Positions 27,328 to 35,958 are shown, counted from the first letter of the stretch. The stretch is 64,000 nucleotides of DNA from Streptosporangium violaceochromogenes (GCF_014654615.1 NZ_BNBB01000001.1:310001-374000), one strand, 5' to 3'. The notes: generated by a model from the letters alone, not told the origin. Numbers and translations are program-made.

Positions 27328-27507
27328 TAGACCGGCTGATTTTACCGAAGCCCCTGAGCAGGCGGCGAACCAGGTGAGGGAGATCCGCGAGGAGCGGGAC
27401 GGCGGGCCGCCCCACACGTGATCACCTGCGCCGTTGCACCCTACCGCGCGCGCGAGGCCACCGCGGACGAGCCCCGGGGCCCGCCCGCGGGGCCGGTGGA
27501 CCCCCGC

Positions 27508-28869
27508 CTACAGGACCGGGAGGTACCTTCCGAGCTCGAACTCGGTGACCTGGCGGCGGTATTCGTGCCACTCGGTGCGCTTGTTGCGCAGGAAGTAGTC
27601 GAAGACGTGCTCGCCGAGGGTCTCGGCGACCAGTTCGCTGCGCTCCATGACCCCGATGGCCTCGTCCAGCGACTGCGGCAGCGGCTGGATGCCCAGGGCT
27701 CGGCGCTCGGCGGAGGTCAGCGCCCAGACGTCGTCCTCGGCGCCGGGGGGCATCTCGTATCCCTTCTCGATGCCCTTCAGACCCGCCGCGAGGATCACGG
27801 CGAAGGCCAGGTAGGGGTTGCAGGCCGAGTCCAGGGAGCGGAACTCGATGCGCGTGGAGTTTCCCTTGTGGGGCTTGTACATCGGCACCCGGACCAGGGC
27901 CGAGCGGTTGTTGTGGCCCCAGGAGATGTAGCTCGGCGCCTCGCCGCCCGCCCCGGCGATCGCCTCGGCCCCGCCCCACAGGCGTTTGTAGGAGTTGACC
28001 CACTGGTTGCAGACCGCGGTGATCTCGGCGGCGTGCGCGAGCAGCCCCCCGATGAAGGAACGTCCCACCTTGGAGAGCTGGTACTCGGCGCCGGGTTCGT
28101 AGAAGGCGTTGCGGTCGCCCTCGAACAGCGACATGTGGGTGTGCATGCCGGAGCCGGGGTACTCGGTGAACGGCTTGGGCATGAAACTCGCCCAGATGCC
28201 CTGCTCCAGCGCGACCTCCTTCATGACCAGGCGGAAGGTCATGATGTTGTCGGCGGTGGTGAGCGCGTCGGCGTAGCGCAGGTCGATCTCCTGCTGGCCG
28301 GGGCCGCCCTCGTGGTGGCTGTACTCGACCGAGATGCCCATCGACTCCAGCATCATGATCGCGTTGCGCCGGAAGTCGTGGCCGGAGCTGTGGGGGGTGT
28401 GGTCGAAGTAGCCGCCGTCGTCGATCGGCTCGGGACGCACGCCGCGGGCCGGCCTCTCCTTCAGCAGGAAGAACTCGACCTCGGGGTGGGTGTAGAAGCT
28501 GAACCCCATGTCGGAGGCGCGGGCCAGGGTGCGCTTGAGCACCCAGCGCGGGTCGGCGTGGGAGGGCGAGCCGTCGGGCATCAGGATGTCGCAGAACATC
28601 CGGGCGGCGCCCGGAGTCTCACTGCGCCAGGGCAGGATCTGGAACGTCGCCGGATCCGGCTTGGCGAGCATGTCCGACTCGTAGACCCGGGCGAAGCCCT
28701 CGATCGCCGAGCCGTCGAAGCCGATGCCCTCGGCGAACGCCCCTTCGAGCTCGGCCGGAGCGATGGCCACCGACTTCAGGAACCCGAGAACGTCGGTGAA
28801 CCACAGCCGGATGAACCGGATGTCGCGCTCCTCAAGGGTGCGGAGAACGAACTCCTGCTGGCGGTCCAA
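27508..28869 (-). CDS. glnA2: GlnA2-type glutamine synthetase-like enzyme
   Basis: 453 aa, type I glutamine synthetase fold: FDGSAIEGFARVYESDM, HPEVEFFLL metal ligands, HHEGGPGQQEIDLRYADAL, KPFTEYPGSGMHTHMSLF and STRIEFRSLDSACNPYLAF. The order next to glnE matches glnA2 in Mycobacterium and Streptomyces, where the Streptomyces enzyme was reported as a gamma-glutamylpolyamine synthetase; whether this one uses polyamine or ammonium cannot be told. The adenylylation loop is absent: Trp382 stands where GlnA has Tyr402, so GlnE should not modify it. The TTG start at 28869 (LDRQQEFVLRTLEERDIRF) matches known N-termini and has GGAGGAGAGG upstream. Confidence 0.9.
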   Translation of the reverse strand: MDRQQEFVLRTLEERDIRFIRLWFTDVLGFLKSVAIAPAELEGAFAEGIGFDGSAIEGFARVYESDMLAKPDPATFQILPWRSETPGAARMFCDILMPDGSPSHADPRWVLKRTLARASDMGFSFYTHPEVEFFLLKERPARGVRPEPIDDGGYFDHTPHSSGHDFRRNAIMMLESMGISVEYSHHEGGPGQQEIDLRYADALTTADNIMTFRLVMKEVALEQGIWASFMPKPFTEYPGSGMHTHMSLFEGDRNAFYEPGAEYQLSKVGRSFIGGLLAHAAEITAVCNQWVNSYKRLWGGAEAIAGAGGEAPSYISWGHNNRSALVRVPMYKPHKGNSTRIEFRSLDSACNPYLAFAVILAAGLKGIEKGYEMPPGAEDDVWALTSAERRALGIQPLPQSLDEAIGVMERSELVAETLGEHVFDYFLRNKRTEWHEYRRQVTEFELGRYLPVL

Positions 28870-28940
28870 TGCCTCTCCTCCACTGCCGACGCCGGCGCGG
28901 TGCCACACGCCTGGTCTTCCCATCAGTCTGCCCGCTCCGT

Positions 28941-28956
28941 GTTTCGCGCACGTTAC
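28941..28956 (-). promoter_or_regulatory. GlnR a/b box upstream of glnA2-like gene
   Basis: On the - strand GTAAC-GTGCGC-GAAAC, a 10/10 match to GTNAC-N6-GAAAC, ending 71 nt before the TTG start. Only one pair is seen. Confidence 0.65.
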
Positions 28957-29100
28957 GAGGAAAAACGGGCGCGCACCACCTCAACCCACCCCGCGTCCTC
29001 CCGGCGATTCCCGGGGTCCACCTGGAGAGACTTGTGGAATCCCCACGGGATGGTCACGTAGGGTAATCATCTGAGTTCTTCCGGTAATCAGGAGGTCACA

Positions 29101-29646
29101 ATGAGCACAGAGCTTCTCAGACACAAATTGGACCGCGCTTTCGGACATCTGGACGTCAACGGCAACGGAAAGGTCGAGCGTGACGACCTGCTCGGCCTGG
29201 GTGCCCGGCTTCTGATCGGTTTCGGTGAGTCACCGACCTCGGCGGCCGGCAGCAGGCTCGTCCACGGTTTCGACGTCATCTGGCAGACGCTCTCCGCCGA
29301 GCTCGACGTGGACAGCGACGGCGCGATCTCACCGCAGGAGTTCCGGACCGGCATGACCTCGACGTTCGTCGAGGGCGACCGGTTCGACACGGTGTTCCGG
29401 CCCGCCGCCCGGGCGGTCGCCGAGCTGTGCGACACCGACGGGGACGGAGCCGTCGGACCGGAGGAGTTCCGTACGATGCTGAGCGCCTTCGGCACCCCGC
29501 ACGGCGATGTGGACACGGCCTTCGCCCGCCTGGACCTGGACGGCGACGGAAGCGTCTCGGTCGACGAACTGGTCGAGGCGACGCGCCAGTACTACACGAG
29601 TGCCGACCCGGGCGCGGCCGGCAACTGGCTGTTCGGTCCACTGTGA
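29101..29646 (+). CDS. EF-hand calcium-binding protein (calerythrin-like)
   Basis: 181 aa with four EF-hand loops in two pairs: DVNGNGKVERDD (~res 18-29), DVDSDGAISPQE (~69-80), DTDGDGAVGPEE (~111-122) and DLDGDGSVSVDE (~145-156). All have Asp at 1, Asp/Asn at 3, Gly at 6 and an acidic residue at 12, so all should bind Ca2+. There is no signal peptide; it is cytosolic, like calerythrin. CAGGAGGTC before the ATG is a strong ribosome-binding site. Its stop overlaps the GTG of the terpene synthase gene (GTGA), so both are made together. Confidence 0.92.
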   Translation: MSTELLRHKLDRAFGHLDVNGNGKVERDDLLGLGARLLIGFGESPTSAAGSRLVHGFDVIWQTLSAELDVDSDGAISPQEFRTGMTSTFVEGDRFDTVFRPAARAVAELCDTDGDGAVGPEEFRTMLSAFGTPHGDVDTAFARLDLDGDGSVSVDELVEATRQYYTSADPGAAGNWLFGPL

Positions 29647-30842
29647 CGCTCACCTACACCGCCCCCGCGACGGCCGGCGGGGCGGTGGCGTGCCCCTCGC
29701 GGGAGCGGGCCCCCTCTGTGGCCGCCGTCCTGCTCCTGCCCCTCATCGACCGGGTGCCGGTGATGGCCGCGCCGTGCCGCATGCACACGTCACTCGACCG
29801 GATCTCCGTCTCGCTCGCCGCGTGGACCCGCGAGGTCGGGTTCGACACGCCCTCGGCGGCGGGCTTCGACCGGATGGCCGGCCGGGCCTTCGCCGGGTTC
29901 GGCCTCGACGCGGCGGTCCTGTTCGCCAAGTGGCTGACCTGGCTGTTCCATTTCGACGACGAGTGGGACGAGGGACCGGCCGGGCGCGCGGCCGGGATCG
30001 TGGAGGCCACCTTCGCGCGTCTCGAACACCACGTGGCCCGCGCCCCGGCCGGCCCCCCCTCGCGCGGGCCGCTCGCGCGCTCACCCGTCCGGGTGCCGCC
30101 GGAGGCGCCGAAGACGGCGGAGGCCGCGCGGACGCGGGAGTGGGGCGACGGGATCGCCTCACGGAGCCGGGCCCTGCGTCCGGGCCCGCTCCACCGGCTT
30201 CCGGCGAAGGAGAGGGACGGCCGCGCGGCCGGCACGCCGGCCGAGGCGGCATTCCGGGATCTCTGGGAGGCGACGGCCCCGCGAATGAGCCCCCGCTGGC
30301 GGGAGCGGTTCGCCGCCGGGCTGGCCGCCCAGAAGGCGGCCTGCCGTACGGAGGCGGAGAACCGTTGCGCCGGGCGGGTCCCCCGCGTCACCGAGTACCC
30401 CGCGCTTCGGCGGGGCACCGCGGGCCCCTACCTGTTCGACCTGGTCGAGCCGTGCCTGGGGGTCGAGGTACCGGTGGAGCTGCGCGAGAGCCCGACCTGG
30501 CAGACGCTCATGGACGCCTGCAACGACGTCACCGCCTGGTGCAACGACGTCGCCTCCCACCGCAAGGAGCGCGCGAACGGGGACGTGCACAACTACGTGA
30601 CGGTCGCCGCCCACGCGTCCGGGCTCTCCGACATCGACGCCGTCGTGTGGGTGAACGACCGGATCGCCGAGCGCGCCGAGGACCTGCGCGCCGCCGCCAG
30701 GCGGCTGCCGAGGCTGTTCGACGAGTTCGGGCTCTCACCGGTCGAGGCCAGGGACGCCAGCAAGGTGGCCTGCGCCTTCCTCACGGCTCCCAGGGCCCAG
30801 CTGGAGTGGCTGCTGGAGTCCAGCCGCTACGGCGCGGCCTGA
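29643..30842 (+). CDS. Class I terpene synthase (cyclase)
   Basis: 399 aa, bacterial terpene cyclase fold. The aspartate-rich motif DDEWD is at residues 105-109 and the second metal motif NDVASHRKE at 301-309 (NDxxSxxKE, N301/S305/E309); a C-terminal SSRYG gives the RY pair. It should ionise a prenyl diphosphate with three Mg2+ and cyclise it; product and chain length cannot be told. Residues ~130-200 hold an unusual Pro/Arg/Ala-rich insertion between conserved helices, making it longer than the usual ~340 aa. No prenyl synthase or P450 is adjacent. The GTG overlaps the EF-hand stop. Confidence 0.88.
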   Translation: MTLTYTAPATAGGAVACPSRERAPSVAAVLLLPLIDRVPVMAAPCRMHTSLDRISVSLAAWTREVGFDTPSAAGFDRMAGRAFAGFGLDAAVLFAKWLTWLFHFDDEWDEGPAGRAAGIVEATFARLEHHVARAPAGPPSRGPLARSPVRVPPEAPKTAEAARTREWGDGIASRSRALRPGPLHRLPAKERDGRAAGTPAEAAFRDLWEATAPRMSPRWRERFAAGLAAQKAACRTEAENRCAGRVPRVTEYPALRRGTAGPYLFDLVEPCLGVEVPVELRESPTWQTLMDACNDVTAWCNDVASHRKERANGDVHNYVTVAAHASGLSDIDAVVWVNDRIAERAEDLRAAARRLPRLFDEFGLSPVEARDASKVACAFLTAPRAQLEWLLESSRYGAA

Positions 30843-31445
30843 AACCCGGCCGCCTCCCCGCGCGCCTCCCCCACCGGGGTGCGCGGGGAGCGGGCGGGAG
30901 CGGTCCCGGAACAGGTTCCCCCCCCCCCCCGGGCGCGACCGCGCTCGCGGAACGTCCCCCGGGGTACGGGCGCGATTCGGGAAGGGCGGGGCTTTGAGTG
31001 TCTGTTGATTCGTTTGCGGTTCCTGGGGGCTAAGGTCCTTTTAAGTACGATACGGAAGGGCCGGGCGATGCGCGGGCTGAGCCAGTTGTCTCCGGCGGTG
31101 ACGGCCGTCCGGACGCGAGTCCGCAGCGGCCCCTGTGACCTCGGTGGCCCCGGTGGCCCCGGTGGCTCTGACGGCCCCGGCTCCCGCCGCGGCGGTCGTC
31201 ACGCGGCGGCCCGCGACGAGGCCGCTCCCCTCCCGCACCGCCCTTCCCCCGCCCCTCCCGCTTCCCCCACCCCGCCGTTCGCACCCGAGGTCACCCCGGA
31301 AGGGGAACGCCGGCCGAGACCGCCTCGACGCCCCCGGCGAACTTGAATGTAAAGCCCTGACCACGGATTATTCCTTACAGCACGCGAACGATGGTGGGTA
31401 TTGCCGTATGACGTCCGACAAGCTGGCCCTACGCTGGCGCCCGCA
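30843..31445. other. 600-nt intergenic region with a 13-C tract
   Basis: No gene I would defend. It contains an uninterrupted run of 13 C (30918-30930), an AT-richer stretch (~30990-31060) ending in TACGAT (31047-31052) that could be a promoter, a GGTGGCCCC/GGTGGCTC low-complexity tract (31142-31168), and a second AT-richer stretch (31345-31410) just upstream of the SARP-type gene, probably its promoter. A possible 92-codon frame from ATG 31069 has a GGAAGGG site but a low-complexity product. Confidence 0.5.
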
Positions 31446-32912
31446 ATGCTGACATTTCATGCTCTCGGACCGTTCCAGGCATGCCACGACGGAATGGCGC
31501 TCGACCTCGGCGGTCAGCGCCAGATGGCCGTGCTGGCCAGGCTTCTCGTCGCCGGCGGCCGCGCCGTACCCGTGAGCACGCTCATCGACGAACTGTGGCC
31601 GGGTGAGCCCCCCGCGCAGGCGCTGTCCACCATCCAGGGGTACGTCTCGCGGCTGCGGCGCGCCCTGGAGCCCGGCCGCGCGCCCCGGAAGGAGGCGGAG
31701 GTGCTGGTCTCGGCCCCTCCGGGATACGCCCTGCGCGCCGGCGCCGACCAGGTGGACTCCTGGAGGTTCGAGAACGCCGTCAAGGCCGAGGGCGGGCCCG
31801 CCGAGGTGTGGGACCTCCTGGAGCGTGCCCTGGGCCTGTGGCGGGGGCCCGCGCTGGCGGAGTTCTCCGACCTGTCGTGGGCGGTGACCGAGGCGGGCCG
31901 GCTGGAGGAGCTGCGGCTGATCGCCGTCGAGCGCCGGGCCGACGCCGGCCTGCTGCTGGGCCGTTCCGGTGCCCTGGTCGCGGATCTGGAGGCGCACGTC
32001 TCGGCCCATCCGCTGCGCGAGGAGGCGTGGCGGCTGCTCGCTCTGGCGCTCTACCGCAGCGGCAGGCAGGGGGACGCGCTGGGAGCGCTCCGGCGGGCCA
32101 GAACACTCCTGCGTGAGGAGCTGGGCCTCGACCTGGGCGCCACCCTCCAGCGGCTGGAGGCGGACATGCTCGCGCACGCCGCCCACCTGGACCCCCGCCA
32201 CGATCCCGCCGCCCGGAAGACCGCCCCTCCCGCCCGGGCGACCGGCCCCGCGGACCTGCGCGTCGTGGTGGCCGACGACCAGGCGCTGGTCCGCACCGGC
32301 CTGCGGGTCGTCCTGGACAGCGAGCCCGGCTTCCACCTCGTCGGCGAGGCGGAGGACGGCGAGCAGGCGATCGCGGTCGTCCGCGCGGCCTCCCCCGATC
32401 TGGTGCTGATGGACATCCAGATGCCCCGGCTGGACGGCCTGACCGCCGCCCGGCGGATCCTGGCCGACGAGGCGCCTCCGAAGGTCATCATGATGACCAC
32501 GTTCGGCACGGACGACAACCTCTACGCGGCGCTGCGGGCGGGGGTGAGCGGCTTCGTCCTCAAGACCTCGGCGCCCGAGCAGCTCATCACCGCCATGCGC
32601 GCGGCCCAGGCCGGCGACGCGCTGATCGACCCGGCCGTCACCACGCGGCTGATCGCGGCCTTCGCCGGGCGGGCCAACCCCTCGGCCCCGCCCGGGCTGG
32701 CCGGGCTCGGCGACACCGACCTGGACCTGATGAAGCTGGTCGCCCGGGGGCTGACCAACCGGCAGATCGCGGCGACCCTGGCGGTCACCGAGCAGTGGGT
32801 GACCGGTTCGGTGGCCCGGCTCCTTGAGCACCTGGGCCTGTTCGACAGGGCCCAGCTGGTGGTGGCGGCGTACGAGTCGGGGCTGGTCAACCCGGGCGAC
32901 ATGGGCAGGTAG
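31446..32912 (+). CDS. SARP/BTAD - receiver - LuxR-HTH fusion regulator
   Basis: 488 aa with four modules in order: an OmpR/SARP-type winged helix (res 1-95, LDLGGQRQMAVLARLLVAGG...STIQGYVSRLRRAL), a BTAD helical domain (~101-248, LREELGLDLGATLQRLEADML), a NarL-type receiver (271-385; acidic D277/D278, phospho-acceptor D323 in LMDIQMP, T351, K373), and a LuxR-like HTH (~420-482, LVARGLTNRQIAATLAVTEQ...AYESGLV). The HTH recognition part reads WVTGSVARLL instead of the usual TVKTHVSRIL, so its DNA binding may be altered. The kinase gene starts 3 nt after its stop, so it is the likely phosphate donor. The ATG at 31446 begins directly at the winged-helix domain. Confidence 0.87.
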   Translation: MLTFHALGPFQACHDGMALDLGGQRQMAVLARLLVAGGRAVPVSTLIDELWPGEPPAQALSTIQGYVSRLRRALEPGRAPRKEAEVLVSAPPGYALRAGADQVDSWRFENAVKAEGGPAEVWDLLERALGLWRGPALAEFSDLSWAVTEAGRLEELRLIAVERRADAGLLLGRSGALVADLEAHVSAHPLREEAWRLLALALYRSGRQGDALGALRRARTLLREELGLDLGATLQRLEADMLAHAAHLDPRHDPAARKTAPPARATGPADLRVVVADDQALVRTGLRVVLDSEPGFHLVGEAEDGEQAIAVVRAASPDLVLMDIQMPRLDGLTAARRILADEAPPKVIMMTTFGTDDNLYAALRAGVSGFVLKTSAPEQLITAMRAAQAGDALIDPAVTTRLIAAFAGRANPSAPPGLAGLGDTDLDLMKLVARGLTNRQIAATLAVTEQWVTGSVARLLEHLGLFDRAQLVVAAYESGLVNPGDMGR

Positions 32913-32915
32913 GGA

Positions 32916-34988
32916 GTGTCCGGGCGGATACGGCCCCGCGATCCCGCGCCCCCCGGCGCCCCCGCGGAAGGGCCCGGGGAGACGGCGAGGGCGGCGGCGC
33001 GCGAGCTCGCGGCCTCCCCAGTGCGGCTGGCGGTCATCGTCCTGTCGATCGCCGCGTGCGGGATCGCGACGGCCGGGCTCGTGATCGTGCGGGGCCTGCC
33101 CGCCGCCTGGACCCCCCACATGCCCTTCACCCCCGACCTCGCCTGCGGCCTGGCCTTCCCCCCGGTGGGCGCCTTCCTGCTAGCCCACCGTTCGCGCCCC
33201 GCCACCGCGTGGCTGATGTGCCTGGGCGGGATCGGCTGCGCGGTCAACTTCTTCGCCACCGCCATGATGTACCGCTCCGGCGCCGACGGGGCGATGACGG
33301 CGGCGGGCAACTACCGCTACGCCGTGGGGGTCGGCTGGGTCGCCGGCGGCGTGCTGCTGGCGATCGTGCTCCCGCTGTACTCCCCCGACGGGCGGCTCCC
33401 CTCCCGGCGCTGGCGCCCCGTGGTGGTCGCGGCGGGCGTGCTGACGGCGGTGGAGACGGTCCTGACGATCGTGCGTCCGACCCCGCCCCTCGCGGACTAC
33501 CCGATGCCCCGGATCGTGCCGAACCCGCTGGCGATCGAGGCGCTCGGCCCCTTCTACCGGTCGCTCCAGAACCTGGTCGTATGGGCGATCATGGGCCTGG
33601 CCGTTCTGGCGATGCTCTCCCTGGCGACGCGCCTGCGCCGGGCCGACCCCGTGCTGCGCCGCCAGATCGCCTGGCCGCTGACCGCCTTCGCCGTCTACAT
33701 CGTCTGCATGCTCGCCGGGGAGGAGTGGATCCTCGCGGCGACGGTCTGGACCGGGCTGATCCCCCTCGCCATCGCCTTCTCCGTGCTGCGCTACCGGCTG
33801 TACGGCATCGACACCGTGGTCAGCCGCGCCTTCGTGGCCGCGGGGCTGATCGCGGCGGTGAGCGTGGTCTACTTCGGGGGCGGCGCGCTCGCGGGCCTGA
33901 CCCTGTCCGGATACGACCGGATCGGCGGCCTGGCGGCGGCGCTGTTCGCGGGGGTGGTCTTCCACCCGCTCCGGCACCTGCTGCGCCGCCTGGTCGACCG
34001 GCTCATGTACGGCACGCGCGGCGATCCGGCCGCCCTGGCCGTACGGCTGGCCCAGGAGGTGGGCGAGGCCGAGCCCGCCAACGCGCTGGCGGCCGTCGCC
34101 TCGGCGGTCAGGGACGGCCTGAGCCTCACCGGGGTCGCGGTCGAGGTGAGGGGCCCCGGGGCCAGGCGGGTGGAGATCGGCACGCCGGGGCCGTCCCCGC
34201 GCGTGGTACCGCTGATCTGGCACGGGGAGCCGGTCGGGCGGCTGCTCCTGGGCGCCCCGGGGCCCCGCAGGTTCGCCGCCGCGCACAACGACCGGCTGAT
34301 CGCCGTGGCCACGCCGTACGTGGCGGACGTGGCGCACGCGGTGATGATGACCGCCGACCTGCAGCGTTCCCGCGAGCGCATCCTCACCGCCCGCGAGGAG
34401 GAACGCCGCCGCCTGCGCCGCGACCTGCACGACGGGCTCGGCCACGCGCTGACCGACATGGCGATGTCGATCAACATGGCCCGGATCAGCCTGCGCTCCG
34501 AACCCGCCTCGGCCGACCGGCTGCTGGGCGAGCTGCGCGAGGGCATGGACGCGGTGGGACAGGAGATCAGGGAGCTGGTGTACGGCCTGCGCCCGCCCAC
34601 ACTGGACGAGCTCGGCCTGGCGGGGGCCGTACGGGCGCTGGCGGCCGAGGGCGGGCCGCGGGTGGCCGTCGAGACCGAGGGCGACCTGTCCGACCTGCCG
34701 GCCGCCGTCGAGGTCGCCGCCTACCGGATCGTCCAGGAGGCGCTGACGAACGTCCGCAAGCACGCGGGGGCCCGCTCGGCGACGGTCTCGCTGCGGCGCG
34801 GCGCGTCGCTGATGATCCGCGTCCGGGACGACGGGCACGGGCCGCCCGAGCGGGCCCGCTCCGGCATCGGCCTGATCTCGATGCGCGAGCGGGCCGCCGA
34901 GCTCGGCGGGACGTGCGTGATCGGCCCGGCGGAGGGGGGCGGGACGGAGGTGGAGGCCCTCCTGCCGATTTCACCCGGCCGGATGTGA
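32916..34988 (+). CDS. Membrane sensor histidine kinase, HisKA_3 type
   Basis: 690 aa. About eight to ten membrane helices fill residues ~35-345; then a GAF-like soluble part (~370-475), the HisKA_3 dimerisation helix RRDLHDGLGHALTDMAMS with phospho-His505, VYGLRPPTLDELGL, and a HATPase domain (RIVQEALTNVRKHAGA, RDDGHG, GIGLISMRERA). It is a NarX/DesK-class kinase; the N-terminus resembles ubiquitous actinomycete kinases with a poorly understood signal. It sits 3 nt downstream of the BTAD-receiver gene (GTG at 32916), clearly an operon. Confidence 0.92.
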   Translation: MSGRIRPRDPAPPGAPAEGPGETARAAARELAASPVRLAVIVLSIAACGIATAGLVIVRGLPAAWTPHMPFTPDLACGLAFPPVGAFLLAHRSRPATAWLMCLGGIGCAVNFFATAMMYRSGADGAMTAAGNYRYAVGVGWVAGGVLLAIVLPLYSPDGRLPSRRWRPVVVAAGVLTAVETVLTIVRPTPPLADYPMPRIVPNPLAIEALGPFYRSLQNLVVWAIMGLAVLAMLSLATRLRRADPVLRRQIAWPLTAFAVYIVCMLAGEEWILAATVWTGLIPLAIAFSVLRYRLYGIDTVVSRAFVAAGLIAAVSVVYFGGGALAGLTLSGYDRIGGLAAALFAGVVFHPLRHLLRRLVDRLMYGTRGDPAALAVRLAQEVGEAEPANALAAVASAVRDGLSLTGVAVEVRGPGARRVEIGTPGPSPRVVPLIWHGEPVGRLLLGAPGPRRFAAAHNDRLIAVATPYVADVAHAVMMTADLQRSRERILTAREEERRRLRRDLHDGLGHALTDMAMSINMARISLRSEPASADRLLGELREGMDAVGQEIRELVYGLRPPTLDELGLAGAVRALAAEGGPRVAVETEGDLSDLPAAVEVAAYRIVQEALTNVRKHAGARSATVSLRRGASLMIRVRDDGHGPPERARSGIGLISMRERAAELGGTCVIGPAEGGGTEVEALLPISPGRM

Positions 34989-35049
34989 ACCTCCGGCGGC
35001 ATCGAGGTCTCTAATCATCGTCGACGTACTCGTCTTGAGGGAGATCACC

Positions 35050-35958
35050 GTGAAGCACTGGGCCGTGGCCGCCGGCGCCGCCCTTGTCATGACCGCCTCC
35101 GCCGTCACCGCCGCCCCCGCCGTCGCCGGCGCGGCCTCCTCGCAGGCGGCGCCGGTCGCGGGGGCCGTCTACCTCGCCTACCGGGGCGGCGGCGTCGAGG
35201 TGCTGACCCACCGGAGAACGTGGAGCCGGCAGACCGTCGGCGGCCCGGGCTTCGTCGGGCAGTTCTCGGCGGCGCCCGGCGGCGGCCGGGTGGCGTGGAT
35301 CGACGCCCGCAACCGCCTGCACGTCAGGTCGGCCGGCGGCGACCGGGTGATCGCCAAGGACGCCGCCTACGCCGGGCCCTGCCTGACCCCGGCCTGGACG
35401 GCCGACGGCAAGAGGATCGCCTACCCGGTGAAGGGAACGGCCTCGGCCACGACCGTGAAGGTGGTCGGCGCCGACGGGAGGAATCCGGTGAAGGCGGGCA
35501 CAACCCTGGGACCGTGCCATCTGACCTGGTCCGCCGACGGCAGGACGCTGGCCGGCTACGCCGGGGACACCGACGGCGTCCACCTGCTGACCGCGGGCTC
35601 CCCGGTCTCCCGGCGGGTCCCCGGCGTCAAGCTCGCCAACCACGTGCAGAGCCTGTCCCCCGACGGCCGCCGGGTCGTGGTCAACGCGATCGGCGCGGAC
35701 GCCCCCGGCGGCGACGGCTCCTGGCCCCTGGCGTTCACCCCGTCGATCTACGACACCGTGACCGGCCGGAAGATCGCCGTCCCGGTCAAGGGGCGGGTGA
35801 TCGGCGCCCTCTACCTGCGCGACGGCAGCCTGGCGATCCGCGTCGCGGGCAGGCCCGCCAACACCCTGCTGGTCCTGGACGCCTCCGGCAGGGAGCTGCG
35901 CCGCCTCACCGAACCCGCCCGCGCCAGGACCCTCGGCCTCCTCCACGTCCTGAGCTGA
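35050..35958 (+). CDS. Secreted beta-propeller-like (TolB/PD40) protein
   Basis: 302 aa. A Sec signal peptide (VKHWAVAAGAALVMTASAVTAAPAVAGA) is followed by repeats with the PD40 pattern: SAAPGGGRVAWID, TPAWTADGKRIAYP, HLTWSADGRTLAGY, SLSPDGRRVVVNA. Such propellers bind peptides or ligands; no catalytic motif is present. The GTG at 35050 is chosen for GAGGGAGA 7 nt upstream. It follows the kinase gene after ~60 nt on the same strand and could be part of its regulon, but this is only context. Confidence 0.78.
   Translation: MKHWAVAAGAALVMTASAVTAAPAVAGAASSQAAPVAGAVYLAYRGGGVEVLTHRRTWSRQTVGGPGFVGQFSAAPGGGRVAWIDARNRLHVRSAGGDRVIAKDAAYAGPCLTPAWTADGKRIAYPVKGTASATTVKVVGADGRNPVKAGTTLGPCHLTWSADGRTLAGYAGDTDGVHLLTAGSPVSRRVPGVKLANHVQSLSPDGRRVVVNAIGADAPGGDGSWPLAFTPSIYDTVTGRKIAVPVKGRVIGALYLRDGSLAIRVAGRPANTLLVLDASGRELRRLTEPARARTLGLLHVLS

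Noticed and set aside
31069..31346. Possible 92-codon gene (MRGLSQLSPAV...) with GGAAGGG ribosome site and TACGAT upstream
   Set aside because: The product is low-complexity Gly/Pro/Arg sequence, all frames are open there because of GC content, and third-position bias is not convincing.
29643..34988. A full terpenoid biosynthetic gene cluster with pathway-specific SARP activator
   Set aside because: Only one biosynthetic gene is present, no prenyl synthase, P450 or transporter lies nearby, and a 600-nt gap separates it from the regulator.
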